Assembly (NCBI GenBank): GCA_934234035.1
Contig: CAKQHH010000049.1
Span: forward strand, 1-6,450
Origin: an uncultured Clostridia bacterium
GTDB lineage: Bacteria > Bacillota > Clostridia > Peptostreptococcales > Anaerovoracaceae
DNA: 6,450 nt
Direction: 5' to 3'
In this document: positions 1-6,400 of the stretch, piece by piece
Layout of the letters: the number at the start of each line of letters is the position of its first letter
Position numbering within the stretch: position 1 is the stretch's first letter
Notes under the pieces: model-generated
What the model saw: only the letters and a program-made list of their open reading frames with translations
Told to the model about the DNA's origin: nothing
The model's database searches: none
Translations under genes and position numbers: made by a program

Positions 1-460
1 AAAGGCTTTGCCGGGAGGTCGACGCCAACATGGACACCGGAAGCCCGGGGAAATCCTGAGCTTGTTGGCGTGACCGGACGGAAGCTAAAGGCTTTGCCGG
101 GAGATCGACGCCAACATGGACACCGGAAGCCCGGGGAAATCCTGAACTTGTTGGCGTGACCAGACGGAAGGCAATGGCTTTGCCGGGAGGTCAACGCCAA
201 CAGGAACACCGGAAGCCCGGGGAAATCCTGAGCCTGTTGGCGTGACCAGACGGAAGGCAATGGCTTTGCCGGGAGGTCAACGCCAACAGGGACACCGGAA
301 GCCCGGGGAAATCCTGAGCTTGTTGGCGTGACCAGACGGAAGGCAAGGGCTTTGCCGGCAGATCGACGCCAACATCGGCGCCCGCTGACCAGAAAATTTC
401 TGCTCCTGTTGGCGTGACCAGACGGAAGCCAAAGGCTTTGCCGGGAGGTCGACGCCAACA
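1..460. repeat. Tandem array of 86-bp palindromic repeat units
   Basis: Units begin at 1, 87, 173, 259, 345 and 431, an exact 86-bp period with no indels. The sixth copy stops after 30 bp, and the array probably continues left of the window. Units 1-4 are nearly identical; units 3 and 4 differ at about two positions. Each period can be read as a 54-bp core plus a 32-bp insert. Complete cores lie at 63-116, 149-202, 235-288, 321-374 and 407-460. Each core starts with tgttggcgtgacc and ends with its near reverse complement, 13 bp with one bulged base. Inserts lie at 31-62, 117-148, 203-234, 289-320 and 375-406. The period is not a multiple of three, so this is not an in-frame protein repeat, and no convincing gene is seen inside. 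It may be a minisatellite, a REP-like palindromic family, or tandem structured RNA; the function is unknown. Confidence 0.93.
375..406. repeat. Divergent 32-bp insert of repeat unit 5
   Basis: The flanking palindromic cores are conserved, but the 32 bp between them differ strongly from the inserts of units 1-4. By eye 17 of 32 positions still match unit 1 without gaps. That suggests a strongly diverged homologue of equal length rather than an unrelated sequence. It carries its own small palindrome, cagaaa-a-tttctg, at 390-402, where the other units carry ccgg-aagc-ccgg. Confidence 0.75.
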
Positions 461-498
461 TGTCCAAGGAAAAAGGGAAGAAATACATGAGAAATCTG

Positions 499-536
499 AA
501 AAAGGCAGAAAATCCATCGCGTTCGCCGCGATGGAT
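499..536 (-). terminator. Intrinsic terminator of the hrcA-grpE-dnaK-dnaJ operon
   Basis: A 10-bp perfect stem (512-521 pairing with 527-536; arms atccatcgcg and cgcgatggat) closes a 5-nt loop. Read on the minus strand it is followed by TTTTCTGCC and then TTTTTC. It begins about 38 bp past the dnaJ stop, the expected place for the operon's end. The first T-tract is interrupted, so some read-through toward the repeat array is possible. The rest of 461-573 shows no supportable gene. Confidence 0.8.
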
Positions 537-573
537 CTTCTATTGCCAGTATGTATTGTGCGATATTTGCGAT

Positions 574-1719
574 TTAGAATTTCAGCTTGGAGAATTTGCT
601 CTTCTTCGGATAGGCTTTCTCGGACAATTCGCCCGCCATCTTCTGAATGGCCTTCTTCTCCTTGGAGCTGAGTTTTGTCGGCACCTCCACGATGACCTTC
701 ACGAACAGATCTCCGTACCGTCCGGTGCGAGGGTTCTTCACGCCCTTGCCCTTCAGGCGGAAATTGGATCCGGTCTGGGTTCCCGCCGGAATGGTGTAGC
801 TGTAGGTCTCGTTGAAGCCCGGCACGCTCACCTTTGCGCCCAGCGCTGCCTGATCGAAGGAAATCGGCAGGTCCAGATACAGGTCGTCGCCTCTTCTCTT
901 GTAGGTGCTGTGAGGACGTACGTTCAGCACAATGTACAGATCTCCGCTCGGTCCGCCGTTGGTTCCCGGCTCGCCCTGACCCCGAATCGGAATCACGCTG
1001 TCGTTGTCCACGCCCGCCGGAATGTTGATCTTAATCTTGACCTTCTTCCGAACTGCGCCGGCACCGTGGCAATCCGGACACGGCGTATCGATAATCTGAC
1101 CGGTTCCGCCGCACTTGGAGCAGGTGGTCACGTTCTGAATTCGGCCGAACGGCGTGTTGGACACCTGGGTCACCTGACCGGTTCCGCCGCAGGCATCGCA
1201 GGCGTGCTTGGAGGTTCCCGGTGCGGTGCCTTCCCCGTTACAGGTTTTGCACTGTACCATCTTGGTCAGTTCCACTTCCTTCTCACAGCCGAAGATTGCC
1301 TCGGTAAAATCAATGGTAATCTCCTTCTGCAGATCCCGGCCCTTCATCGGACCGTTACGCCGTGCGGAACGCCGGCCGCCGCCGAAGCCGCCAAAACCGC
1401 CGCCACCGCCGAACATATCAAATATATCACTGAAATCGAATCCGCCAAAACCGTCGAATCCACCGGCACCGCCTCCGAAGCCGGCATTCGGATCCACTCC
1501 GGCATGGCCGAACCGATCGTATTTGCTCTTTTTGTCCGGATCCGACAGAACCGCATAGGCTTCGTTCACTTCTTTGAACTTCTCTTCCGCCTCTTTGTCG
1601 TCGGGATTCCGGTCCGGATGATACTTCATGGCCATCTTACGGAATGCCTTCTTGATTTCATCATCCGATGCGCCCTTTTGAAGTCCAAGCACTTCGTAAT
1701 AATCTCTTTTTTCAGCCAT
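574..1719 (-). CDS. dnaJ: Chaperone protein DnaJ (Hsp40, type I)
   Basis: Cytosolic Hsp70 co-chaperone of 381 residues, a normal length for the family. It binds unfolded substrates and stimulates DnaK ATPase activity. An N-terminal J domain (about 4-70) has the essential HPD motif at H34-P35-D36. A Gly/Phe-rich linker (about 74-115) follows. Four CXXCXGXG-type zinc motifs start at C157, C174, C200 and C214 and make the two zinc centres complete. Two C-terminal substrate-binding beta domains come next, ending in a Lys/Phe-rich tail. The start has GGAAAGGA seven bases upstream. It is the last gene of the operon, 96 bp after dnaK, and the gap holds a strong hairpin. A long open frame on the opposite strand is a codon-bias shadow. 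Nothing is missing or broken. Confidence 0.98.
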   Translation of the reverse strand: MAEKRDYYEVLGLQKGASDDEIKKAFRKMAMKYHPDRNPDDKEAEEKFKEVNEAYAVLSDPDKKSKYDRFGHAGVDPNAGFGGGAGGFDGFGGFDFSDIFDMFGGGGGFGGFGGGRRSARRNGPMKGRDLQKEITIDFTEAIFGCEKEVELTKMVQCKTCNGEGTAPGTSKHACDACGGTGQVTQVSNTPFGRIQNVTTCSKCGGTGQIIDTPCPDCHGAGAVRKKVKIKINIPAGVDNDSVIPIRGQGEPGTNGGPSGDLYIVLNVRPHSTYKRRGDDLYLDLPISFDQAALGAKVSVPGFNETYSYTIPAGTQTGSNFRLKGKGVKNPRTGRYGDLFVKVIVEVPTKLSSKEKKAIQKMAGELSEKAYPKKSKFSKLKF

Positions 1720-1745
1720 CTTTCGTTCCTTTCCAAAATATATCT

Positions 1746-1774
1746 ATTTCATTTGTCATTATCATGAAATGACA
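1746..1774. repeat. Overlapping short inverted repeats upstream of dnaJ
   Basis: Two interlocking 7-bp inverted repeats are present: atttcat (1746-1752) with atgaaat (1764-1770), and tgtcatt (1754-1760) with aatgaca (1768-1774). The two pairings exclude each other. They lie in the dnaJ leader next to the larger hairpin. They may be an operator-like site or alternative RNA folds; no known motif was recognised. Confidence 0.4.
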
Positions 1775-1801
1775 GCTGCCGGCAGTACGCCGGCAGCTTT
1801 T
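1774..1801 (+). terminator. Strong dnaK-dnaJ intergenic hairpin; terminator-like only on the plus strand
   Basis: A perfect 10-bp GC-rich stem (agctgccggc at 1774-1783 with gccggcagct at 1789-1798) encloses a 5-nt loop. On the plus strand it runs straight into TTTTCT, the form of an intrinsic terminator. On the minus strand, the direction of dnaK-dnaJ transcription, the stem is followed by GTCATTTC with no U-tract. In the operon mRNA it is therefore more likely a stabilising or processing hairpin at the end of the dnaK message. On the other strand it could stop antisense transcription. The structure is clear; the role is inferred. Confidence 0.6.
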
Positions 1802-1815
1802 CTATAATACACAGA

Positions 1816-3690
1816 TTATTTATCGTCGTCAACTACTTCGTAGTCTGCGTCAACTGTGTTTCCGTTGTGTGCCGCACCGGAGTTCTGATCTCCCGCTGCC
1901 TGCTGTGCACCCATGTCCGGTCCTGCCTGACCTGCGGCACCCTGTGCAGCCTGTGCTTCCTGATAGATTCTGGTGGAGATTGGATAGAATGCGTTGGTCA
2001 GCGCTTCCATCTTGCTCTTCAGATCTTCGGTGGATGCGTTGTTGTTCAGCGCGTCCTGCAGATCCTTCTTCGCATTTTCCACTGCGGTCTTCTCGGAATC
2101 GTTCACCTTGTCGCCCAGCTCGTTCATCTGCTTTTCGACTTCGAAAATCATGCCTTCTGCCTGATTCTTGGTCTCGATTTCTTCCTTATGCTTCTTATCT
2201 TCCTCTGCGAATCTCTCTGCTTCCTTAATCTTCTCGTTGATTTCATCCTCGGACAGCTTGGTGGAGGAGGTGATGGTAATCTTCTGTTCCTTGCCGGTGC
2301 CCAGATCCTTTGCGCTTACGTTAACGATACCGTTGGCATCGATATCGAAGGTAACCTCAATCTGCGGAATTCCACGAGGAGCCGGTGCAATGCCGGACAG
2401 CTGGAATCTTCCCAGTGTGATGTTGTCGGAAGCCATCTCTCTTTCACCCTGCAGTACGTGAATGTCCACTGTGGTCTGGTTGTCTGCTGCGGTGGAGAAA
2501 ATCTGACTCTTCTTTGTCGGAATCGTGGTATTTCTCTCAATCAGCTTGGTAGCGATTCCGCCCAGTGTCTCGATGGACAGGCTCAGCGGAGTAACATCCA
2601 GCAGCAGTACGTCATTGACCTCACCGGTCAGTACGCCGGCCTGAATGGATGCACCGACTGCAACGCACTCATCCGGGTTGATGCCCTTGAACGGTTCCTT
2701 ACCGGTTACTCTCTGTACCGCAGCCTGTACTGCCGGGATACGTGTGGAACCACCCACCAGGATTACCTTGTCCAGGTCTGCCGGAGTAACGCCGGCATCT
2801 CTCATTGCCTTGTTCATCGGCTCAATGGATCTGTCTACCAGATCGGAAGTGAGCTGATCGAATCTTGCTCTGGTCAGGTCCATATCCAAATGCAGCGGAC
2901 CATCGGCGGTTACGGTGATGAACGGCAGGTTGATCTTTGTGGTCTGTGCGCTGGACAGTTCCTTCTTTGCCTTCTCTGCGGCTTCCTTCAGTCTCTGCAG
3001 TGCCATGTTGTCCTGTCTCAGGTCCACGCCGTGCTCCTTCTGGAAGGAGTCTGCCAAGAAGTCCATAACCTTGTTATCGAAGTCGTCGCCGCCCAGGTGT
3101 GTATCACCGTTGGTTGCCAGTACTTCGAAAACGCCGTCGCCCAGTTCCAGTACGGATACATCGAATGTACCGCCGCCCAGGTCGTATACCAGGATCTTGT
3201 GGGATCCCTCTGCCTTGTCCAGGCCGTATGCCAGGGAAGCCGCGGTCGGCTCGTTGATAATTCTCTTTACATCCAGTCCGGCAATCTTACCGGCATCTTT
3301 GGTTGCCTGCTTCTGTGCATCGGAGAAGTATGCCGGTACGGTGATTACCGCTTCGGTAACCTTCTCGCCCAGATAGCTTTCCGCATCTGCCTTCAGCTTT
3401 GCCAGGATCATTGCGGAAATATCCTGCGGTGTGTACTGCTTTCCGTCGATTTCTACGTGATAGTTCTCACCCATGTGTCTCTTAATGGATGCGATGGTTC
3501 TGTCCGGGTTGGTGATGGCCTGTCTCTTTGCGGTCTCACCTACCAGTCTCTCTCCGTTCTTTGTGAATGCCACTACGGACGGGGTGGTTCTTGCACCCTC
3601 TGCGTTAGCGATTACGGTCGGTTCTCCACCTTCCAGTACAGCGACACAGCTGTTTGTTGTTCCCAAATCAATTCCAATTACTTTGCTCAT
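1816..3690 (-). CDS. dnaK: Chaperone protein DnaK (Hsp70)
   Basis: Cytosolic ATP-dependent chaperone, 624 residues, full length. The actin-like ATPase domain begins with [10 protein letters not shown] (5-14). It continues with [11 protein letters not shown] (146-156), DLGGGTFD (170-177) and LVGGSTRIP (311-319). The hydrophobic interdomain linker VLLLDVTP is near 361-368. A beta substrate-binding domain, a helical lid and a Gly/Ala/Gln-rich tail ending in an acidic segment follow. After [11 protein letters not shown] (64-74) the roughly two-dozen-residue insert of proteobacterial DnaK is absent, a known Firmicutes/Actinobacteria trait. The start follows GGAAAGG by eight bases. The gap to grpE is 25 bp with no promoter seen, so it is read from the hrcA promoter. 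Leu TTA/CTA and Ser TCA codons are absent, consistent with a highly expressed gene. Confidence 0.99.
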   Translation of the reverse strand: MSKVIGIDLGTTNSCVAVLEGGEPTVIANAEGARTTPSVVAFTKNGERLVGETAKRQAITNPDRTIASIKRHMGENYHVEIDGKQYTPQDISAMILAKLKADAESYLGEKVTEAVITVPAYFSDAQKQATKDAGKIAGLDVKRIINEPTAASLAYGLDKAEGSHKILVYDLGGGTFDVSVLELGDGVFEVLATNGDTHLGGDDFDNKVMDFLADSFQKEHGVDLRQDNMALQRLKEAAEKAKKELSSAQTTKINLPFITVTADGPLHLDMDLTRARFDQLTSDLVDRSIEPMNKAMRDAGVTPADLDKVILVGGSTRIPAVQAAVQRVTGKEPFKGINPDECVAVGASIQAGVLTGEVNDVLLLDVTPLSLSIETLGGIATKLIERNTTIPTKKSQIFSTAADNQTTVDIHVLQGEREMASDNITLGRFQLSGIAPAPRGIPQIEVTFDIDANGIVNVSAKDLGTGKEQKITITSSTKLSEDEINEKIKEAERFAEEDKKHKEEIETKNQAEGMIFEVEKQMNELGDKVNDSEKTAVENAKKDLQDALNNNASTEDLKSKMEALTNAFYPISTRIYQEAQAAQGAAGQAGPDMGAQQAAGDQNSGAAHNGNTVDADYEVVDDDK

Positions 3691-3715
3691 TTCTATTACC
3701 TTTCCTTCCTTGAAA

Positions 3716-4285
3716 TTACTTTGTTACTGCGACCATAGACGGTCTGATTACTTTATCGTTCAAAGCGTAGCCCTTCTGCAGGACCTTACTTACTTTGCCG
3801 CTTTCCAGCTCTTCATTCTCTTCGGTCATTACCGCGTTGTGCTTCGTCGGGTCAAAATCCTGACCTTCCGCTTCCACTTCCGCCAGACCGGATTTCTGAA
3901 GCTCCGTTACCATTTGGGTAAAAATAAGTTCCATTCCCTTGGCGTATCCGGCAGGGTCATCCTCTGCGCTGGCCGCCAGGGCTCTTTCAAAATTATCCAG
4001 AACCGGAAGCAGTTCCATCACCAGCTTCTCGGTGGCGTATTCCCGAATGTCGTTCTTTTCCTTCGCGACCCGTTTCTTGTAGTTCTGGAACTCGGCCATC
4101 AGGCGGACGTATTTCTCATTTCCGTCATCGGCTTTTTCTTCGGTTTTCTCTTCTGCCTTTTCTTCGGTCTTTTCCGCCTCCGGTGCGTTATCTTCTTCCG
4201 GAGTCTCGGACGTCTCCGCCGAACCGGTTTCTTTTTTTACTTCATCTTCCGGAGTCTGGGCTTCTTTCTTCTGTTCTTCACTCAT
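3716..4285 (-). CDS. grpE: Nucleotide exchange factor GrpE
   Basis: Cytosolic DnaK cofactor that releases ADP so that DnaK can rebind ATP. From the chosen start it is 189 residues. An acidic, low-complexity N-terminal tail (about 1-58; rich in Glu, Lys, Ala and Thr) comes first. A long dimerising helix follows (about 58-110, with [14 protein letters not shown]). The C-terminal beta domain carries the family signature FDPTKHNAV near 144 and ends in [10 protein letters not shown]. The start is ambiguous because in-frame ATGs lie at 4306, 4297 and 4285. I chose 4285 (MSEEQ) because it matches the usual family beginning and has the better purine-rich leader. The 4306 start would add seven residues (MERMRKR). 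The coding region overlaps the end of hrcA by 8 bp, which suggests translational coupling. Confidence 0.95.
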   Translation of the reverse strand: MSEEQKKEAQTPEDEVKKETGSAETSETPEEDNAPEAEKTEEKAEEKTEEKADDGNEKYVRLMAEFQNYKKRVAKEKNDIREYATEKLVMELLPVLDNFERALAASAEDDPAGYAKGMELIFTQMVTELQKSGLAEVEAEGQDFDPTKHNAVMTEENEELESGKVSKVLQKGYALNDKVIRPSMVAVTK

Positions 4286-5330
4286 CCTCTTTCTCATCCT
4301 TTCCATTGCTCAGCATAAACGATTGGCTGAGGTTGTTCGTCAAATATTCCATAATCGAGGTGACCTCGCTGTAGTTCATACGGGTCGGCCCGATAACGCC
4401 GATTTTGCCCACCAGCTTGCCGTCCACGTGGTAGGTGGCGGTAATCACGGAGCTGTTCTTCATGGCCTGTTCCGGATTCTCGTTGCCGATGGTGACGATT
4501 ACGCCGTTGTCCCGGTTCAGAATATCACGGGTGAATTCCTCCTTCCGGCTCACCAGCTCCAGGAAGGATTTGGCCCGATCCAGGTCGCTGTATTCCGGAA
4601 TGTTGAATATGTTGGTGAGGCCTTCCATGTACAGGTTGACGTTCAGCATATCCTCCAAAGTCCGCATGAAGTTGGGCATCACGTCTCCCGCCAGGGAGCT
4701 CAGTGCACCCAGGTCGGTGCCCACATCTTCGATGATGGAATTCTTCAGCACGTCGTCGATGGTGTGACCTTTATAATGGTAGGTCATGGTCTTGCTGAGA
4801 ATCTCCAGGGCGTCGTTGGTGTACGGGACGTTCAGGCGCAAGGTGGTGTTGGTCACCTTTCCGCTGTCCGCCACAATCATCAGGACGATTTTGTCATCGT
4901 CGATGGGAAGCAGCCGGATGAACTTCAGGGTGTCCTGCCGAGTGGACGGAGTCATGGCAAAGGATGCCAGCTTCGTGATATCGGACAGAAGCTCTGCCGC
5001 GTGGCGAATGGTCTGATCGAACTCGTTCCGGTTCGCCCGAAGGCGCTCGTTGATGTTCTGCTTCTCCTGAAGGCTCAAATCCGTCTTCTGCATCATGTTG
5101 TTCACGTAGAGCCGGTACGCCTTATCGGAAGGAACTCGTCCTGCCGATGTGTGGGGATGGGTCAGATAACCCATCTCTTCCAGGTCCGCCATCTCATTCC
5201 GAATGGTGGCCGGGCTCACGCCAAAATCATATTTCTTCGCGATGGAACGGGAGCCTACCGGTTCGGCGTTCTGCACGTAATCCGTAATAATTGCCTGAAG
5301 GATTCGCAGTTTTCGTTCTGTTAAATCCAT
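4278..5330 (-). CDS. hrcA: Heat-inducible transcription repressor HrcA
   Basis: Repressor of class I heat-shock genes that binds CIRCE as a dimer, 350 residues, typical length. An N-terminal winged helix-turn-helix spans about 5-75, with VGSRSIAKKYDFGVSPATIR in the recognition region and then TSAGRVPSDKAYRLYV. A central dimerisation/GAF-like region and the C-terminal IGPTRMNYSEV motif near 324 follow. The start at 5330 is set by AAGGAGG (5338-5344) seven bases upstream. A longer in-frame start at 5369 falls inside the CIRCE operator and is rejected. It is the first gene of the operon and so represses itself along with grpE, dnaK and dnaJ. Its third codon is TTA, the only TTA, CTA or TCA codon I find in the four genes. 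In this family GroEL usually helps keep HrcA active, which gives feedback. Confidence 0.98.
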   Translation of the reverse strand: MDLTERKLRILQAIITDYVQNAEPVGSRSIAKKYDFGVSPATIRNEMADLEEMGYLTHPHTSAGRVPSDKAYRLYVNNMMQKTDLSLQEKQNINERLRANRNEFDQTIRHAAELLSDITKLASFAMTPSTRQDTLKFIRLLPIDDDKIVLMIVADSGKVTNTTLRLNVPYTNDALEILSKTMTYHYKGHTIDDVLKNSIIEDVGTDLGALSSLAGDVMPNFMRTLEDMLNVNLYMEGLTNIFNIPEYSDLDRAKSFLELVSRKEEFTRDILNRDNGVIVTIGNENPEQAMKNSSVITATYHVDGKLVGKIGVIGPTRMNYSEVTSIMEYLTNNLSQSFMLSNGKDEKEDE

Positions 5331-5337
5331 TGTTCTG

Positions 5338-5344
5338 CCTCCTT
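5338..5344 (-). promoter_or_regulatory. Ribosome binding site of hrcA
   Basis: The minus strand reads AAGGAGG seven bases before the ATG at 5330. This near-perfect Shine-Dalgarno site decides the hrcA start against the upstream in-frame ATG at 5369. Confidence 0.85.
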
Positions 5345-5358
5345 CTGTTTTCTCGTTG

Positions 5359-5385
5359 TTAGCACTCAATCTACTGGAGTGCTAA
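5359..5385. promoter_or_regulatory. CIRCE operator (HrcA binding site)
   Basis: A perfect 9-9-9 arrangement: ttagcactc (5359-5367), a 9-bp spacer, then gagtgctaa (5377-5385). Both arms match the CIRCE consensus exactly. It starts about 12 bp past the hrcA -10 box, in the first transcribed bases, so bound HrcA should block transcription; in the leader RNA it can also form a hairpin. The kinase promoter lies about 60 bp away, facing the other direction. Confidence 0.98.
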
Positions 5386-5396
5386 TCACTGTCTAT

Positions 5397-5425
5397 AGTG
5401 TACTCTCACCCTCCCAAATAGTCAA
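5397..5425 (-). promoter_or_regulatory. Sigma-A-type promoter of the hrcA operon
   Basis: On the minus strand TTGACT (-35, at 5420-5425) and TACACT (-10, at 5397-5402) are 17 bp apart. Transcription would begin near 5390, so CIRCE lies in the first transcribed bases. Two phased A6 runs (minus strand, 5440-5445 and 5449-5454) sit upstream of the -35 and could act as an UP-like or bent element. No CtsR- or sigma-32-type signal was seen. Confidence 0.82.
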
Positions 5426-5443
5426 CGAGTAAATTGAAGTTTT

Positions 5444-5472
5444 TTGTGTTTTTTCTGTGATTAGTGTACAAT
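5444..5472 (+). promoter_or_regulatory. Sigma-A-type promoter of the kinase gene
   Basis: On the plus strand TTGTGT (-35, at 5444-5449) and TACAAT (-10, at 5467-5472) have a 17-bp spacer. The -10 is good; the -35 matches only about half of the consensus. Transcription would start near 5479, giving a leader of about 25 nt. The two divergent -35 boxes are 18 bp apart, so polymerases could compete here. Confidence 0.65.
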
Positions 5473-5490
5473 ACTCATGTTTAAACATTC

Positions 5491-5496
5491 AGGAGG
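5491..5496 (+). promoter_or_regulatory. Ribosome binding site of the kinase gene
   Basis: AGGAGG stands seven bases before the ATG at 5504. It fixes the start there rather than at the in-frame ATG at 5477, which lies at or before the predicted transcription start. Confidence 0.85.
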
Positions 5497-5503
5497 AACC
5501 ACC

Positions 5504-6334
5504 ATGGATTACAAAAGAATTCTTACAATACAGGACATTTCCTGCGTGGGCCAGTGCTCTCTCACCGTGGCCCTGCCCATCCTCTCCGCCTGCGGCCTGG
5601 AGACGGCCATTCTCCCCTCGGCGGTGCTGTCCACCCACTCCGTAGGCTTCCGGGATTTCACCTTCCGGGACTTGACGGAGGATATTCCCGCCATCGAACA
5701 CCACTGGCAGCAGGAGGGCATCCGCTTTCAGGCGGTGTACACCGGCTACCTGGGAAGCGCCCGCCAGATTGAAATGGTCCAAGACATCTGCCGAAACCTT
5801 CTGGTGCCCGGCGGCAAAAAAATCGTGGATCCCGCCATGGCCGACCGAGGGGAACTGTATCCGGTCTTCGATATGGATTTCGTTCAGGAGATGAAAAAAT
5901 TAGTGGGAAAAGGAGACATCGTGCTGCCCAACATTACCGAGGCTTCGCTTCTGACCGACACAGAGTATCGGGAGGAATACGATGAGGAGTACATCTGCGG
6001 CCTGGTGGATGGGATTCACCGACTGGGCGCCGGCACCGTGGTGCTCACCGGCGTAAGCTACGACGCCCAAAGCACGGGAGTTCTGGTTTCGGAGCAAGGC
6101 AAACAGACCTACTACCGCCACGAACTGCTGGACCGAGGTTGCCACGGCACCGGCGACGTGTACGCCTCTTCCTTTGTGGGGGCGTACATGCACGGCAAAA
6201 CCGTCCCGGAGGCCGCCCGGATCGCTGCGGATTATACCCTGGCCTGCATCAAAAACACCCTGGACGACCCGGACCACTGGTACGGTGTAAAGTTCGAGCC
6301 GGTGCTGGGGGAACTGATTGACGCACTGAAGTAA
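5504..6334 (+). CDS. Pyridoxamine/pyridoxal kinase (PdxK/PdxY-like, ribokinase superfamily)
   Basis: Predicted 276-residue cytosolic kinase that phosphorylates the 5'-hydroxymethyl group of vitamin B6 vitamers (pyridoxal, pyridoxamine) with ATP in B6 salvage. N-terminal ILTIQDISCVGQCSLTVALP (6-25) corresponds to the substrate-binding start of PdxY-type kinases. STHS (43-46), TGYLGS (80-85), DPAMAD near 109-114 and PNITEASLL (142-150) are present. LTGV (181-184) and HGTGDVYASSFVGA (214-227) follow; the latter carries the anion-hole GTGD with D218 as the expected catalytic base. Length is usual for the family. An HMP kinase (ThiD-like) or another small-molecule kinase is the main alternative, since substrate cannot be fixed from motifs alone. 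It is monocistronic between its own promoter and a terminator at its stop codon. It holds at least one TTA codon (133), unlike the three downstream chaperone genes (grpE, dnaK, dnaJ). Confidence 0.9.
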   Translation: MDYKRILTIQDISCVGQCSLTVALPILSACGLETAILPSAVLSTHSVGFRDFTFRDLTEDIPAIEHHWQQEGIRFQAVYTGYLGSARQIEMVQDICRNLLVPGGKKIVDPAMADRGELYPVFDMDFVQEMKKLVGKGDIVLPNITEASLLTDTEYREEYDEEYICGLVDGIHRLGAGTVVLTGVSYDAQSTGVLVSEQGKQTYYRHELLDRGCHGTGDVYASSFVGAYMHGKTVPEAARIAADYTLACIKNTLDDPDHWYGVKFEPVLGELIDALK

Positions 6335-6355
6335 GCCGGCACCCGCCGGCTTTTT
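6333..6355 (+). terminator. Intrinsic terminator of the kinase gene
   Basis: Aagccggc and gccggctt pair around an accc loop, giving about 8 bp with a GC-rich core (6335-6340 with 6345-6350), followed by TTTTT. The stem begins inside the TAA stop codon, so the gene ends immediately. It has no T-run in the other direction. Confidence 0.9.
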
Positions 6356-6362
6356 GGGTTGG

Positions 6363-6400
6363 CCCGGGGGCCGGGTTTTTCAATATTGCCGGCCCCCGGG
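6363..6400. repeat. 12-bp perfect GC-rich inverted repeat
   Basis: Arms cccgggggccgg (6363-6374) and ccggcccccggg (6389-6400) surround a 14-nt AT-rich loop. It follows the kinase terminator closely and is followed by only TTT, so it is a weak terminator at best. It may be a back-up terminator or part of a dispersed palindromic element. Confidence 0.7.

Noticed and set aside
1..460. A CRISPR array.
   Set aside because: Four of the five inserts are near-identical, the repeat would be 54 bp, and no cas gene is in view; it is a tandem repeat.
191..517. A 108-codon minus-strand open frame across the repeats.
   Set aside because: The 86-bp period shifts the frame at every unit, and the frame has no ribosome site or recognisable domain; it is repeat-derived noise.
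460..1767. A 435-codon open frame on the plus strand opposite dnaJ, beginning in the last repeat unit.
   Set aside because: It is codon-aligned with dnaJ and runs through the operon terminator. The product resembles no family I know. The same explanation covers the open frames opposite grpE (from 3473) and hrcA (from 4323).
1867..3738. A 623-codon open frame on the plus strand opposite dnaK.
   Set aside because: It is codon-aligned with dnaK and exists because dnaK lacks TTA, CTA and TCA codons. Long open frames antisense to hsp70 genes are a known by-product of codon bias, and the product has no recognisable domain.
5331..5369. A 13-residue N-terminal extension of HrcA starting at 5369.
   Set aside because: That ATG lies inside the CIRCE operator, and a near-perfect AAGGAGG sits at the correct distance from the ATG at 5330.
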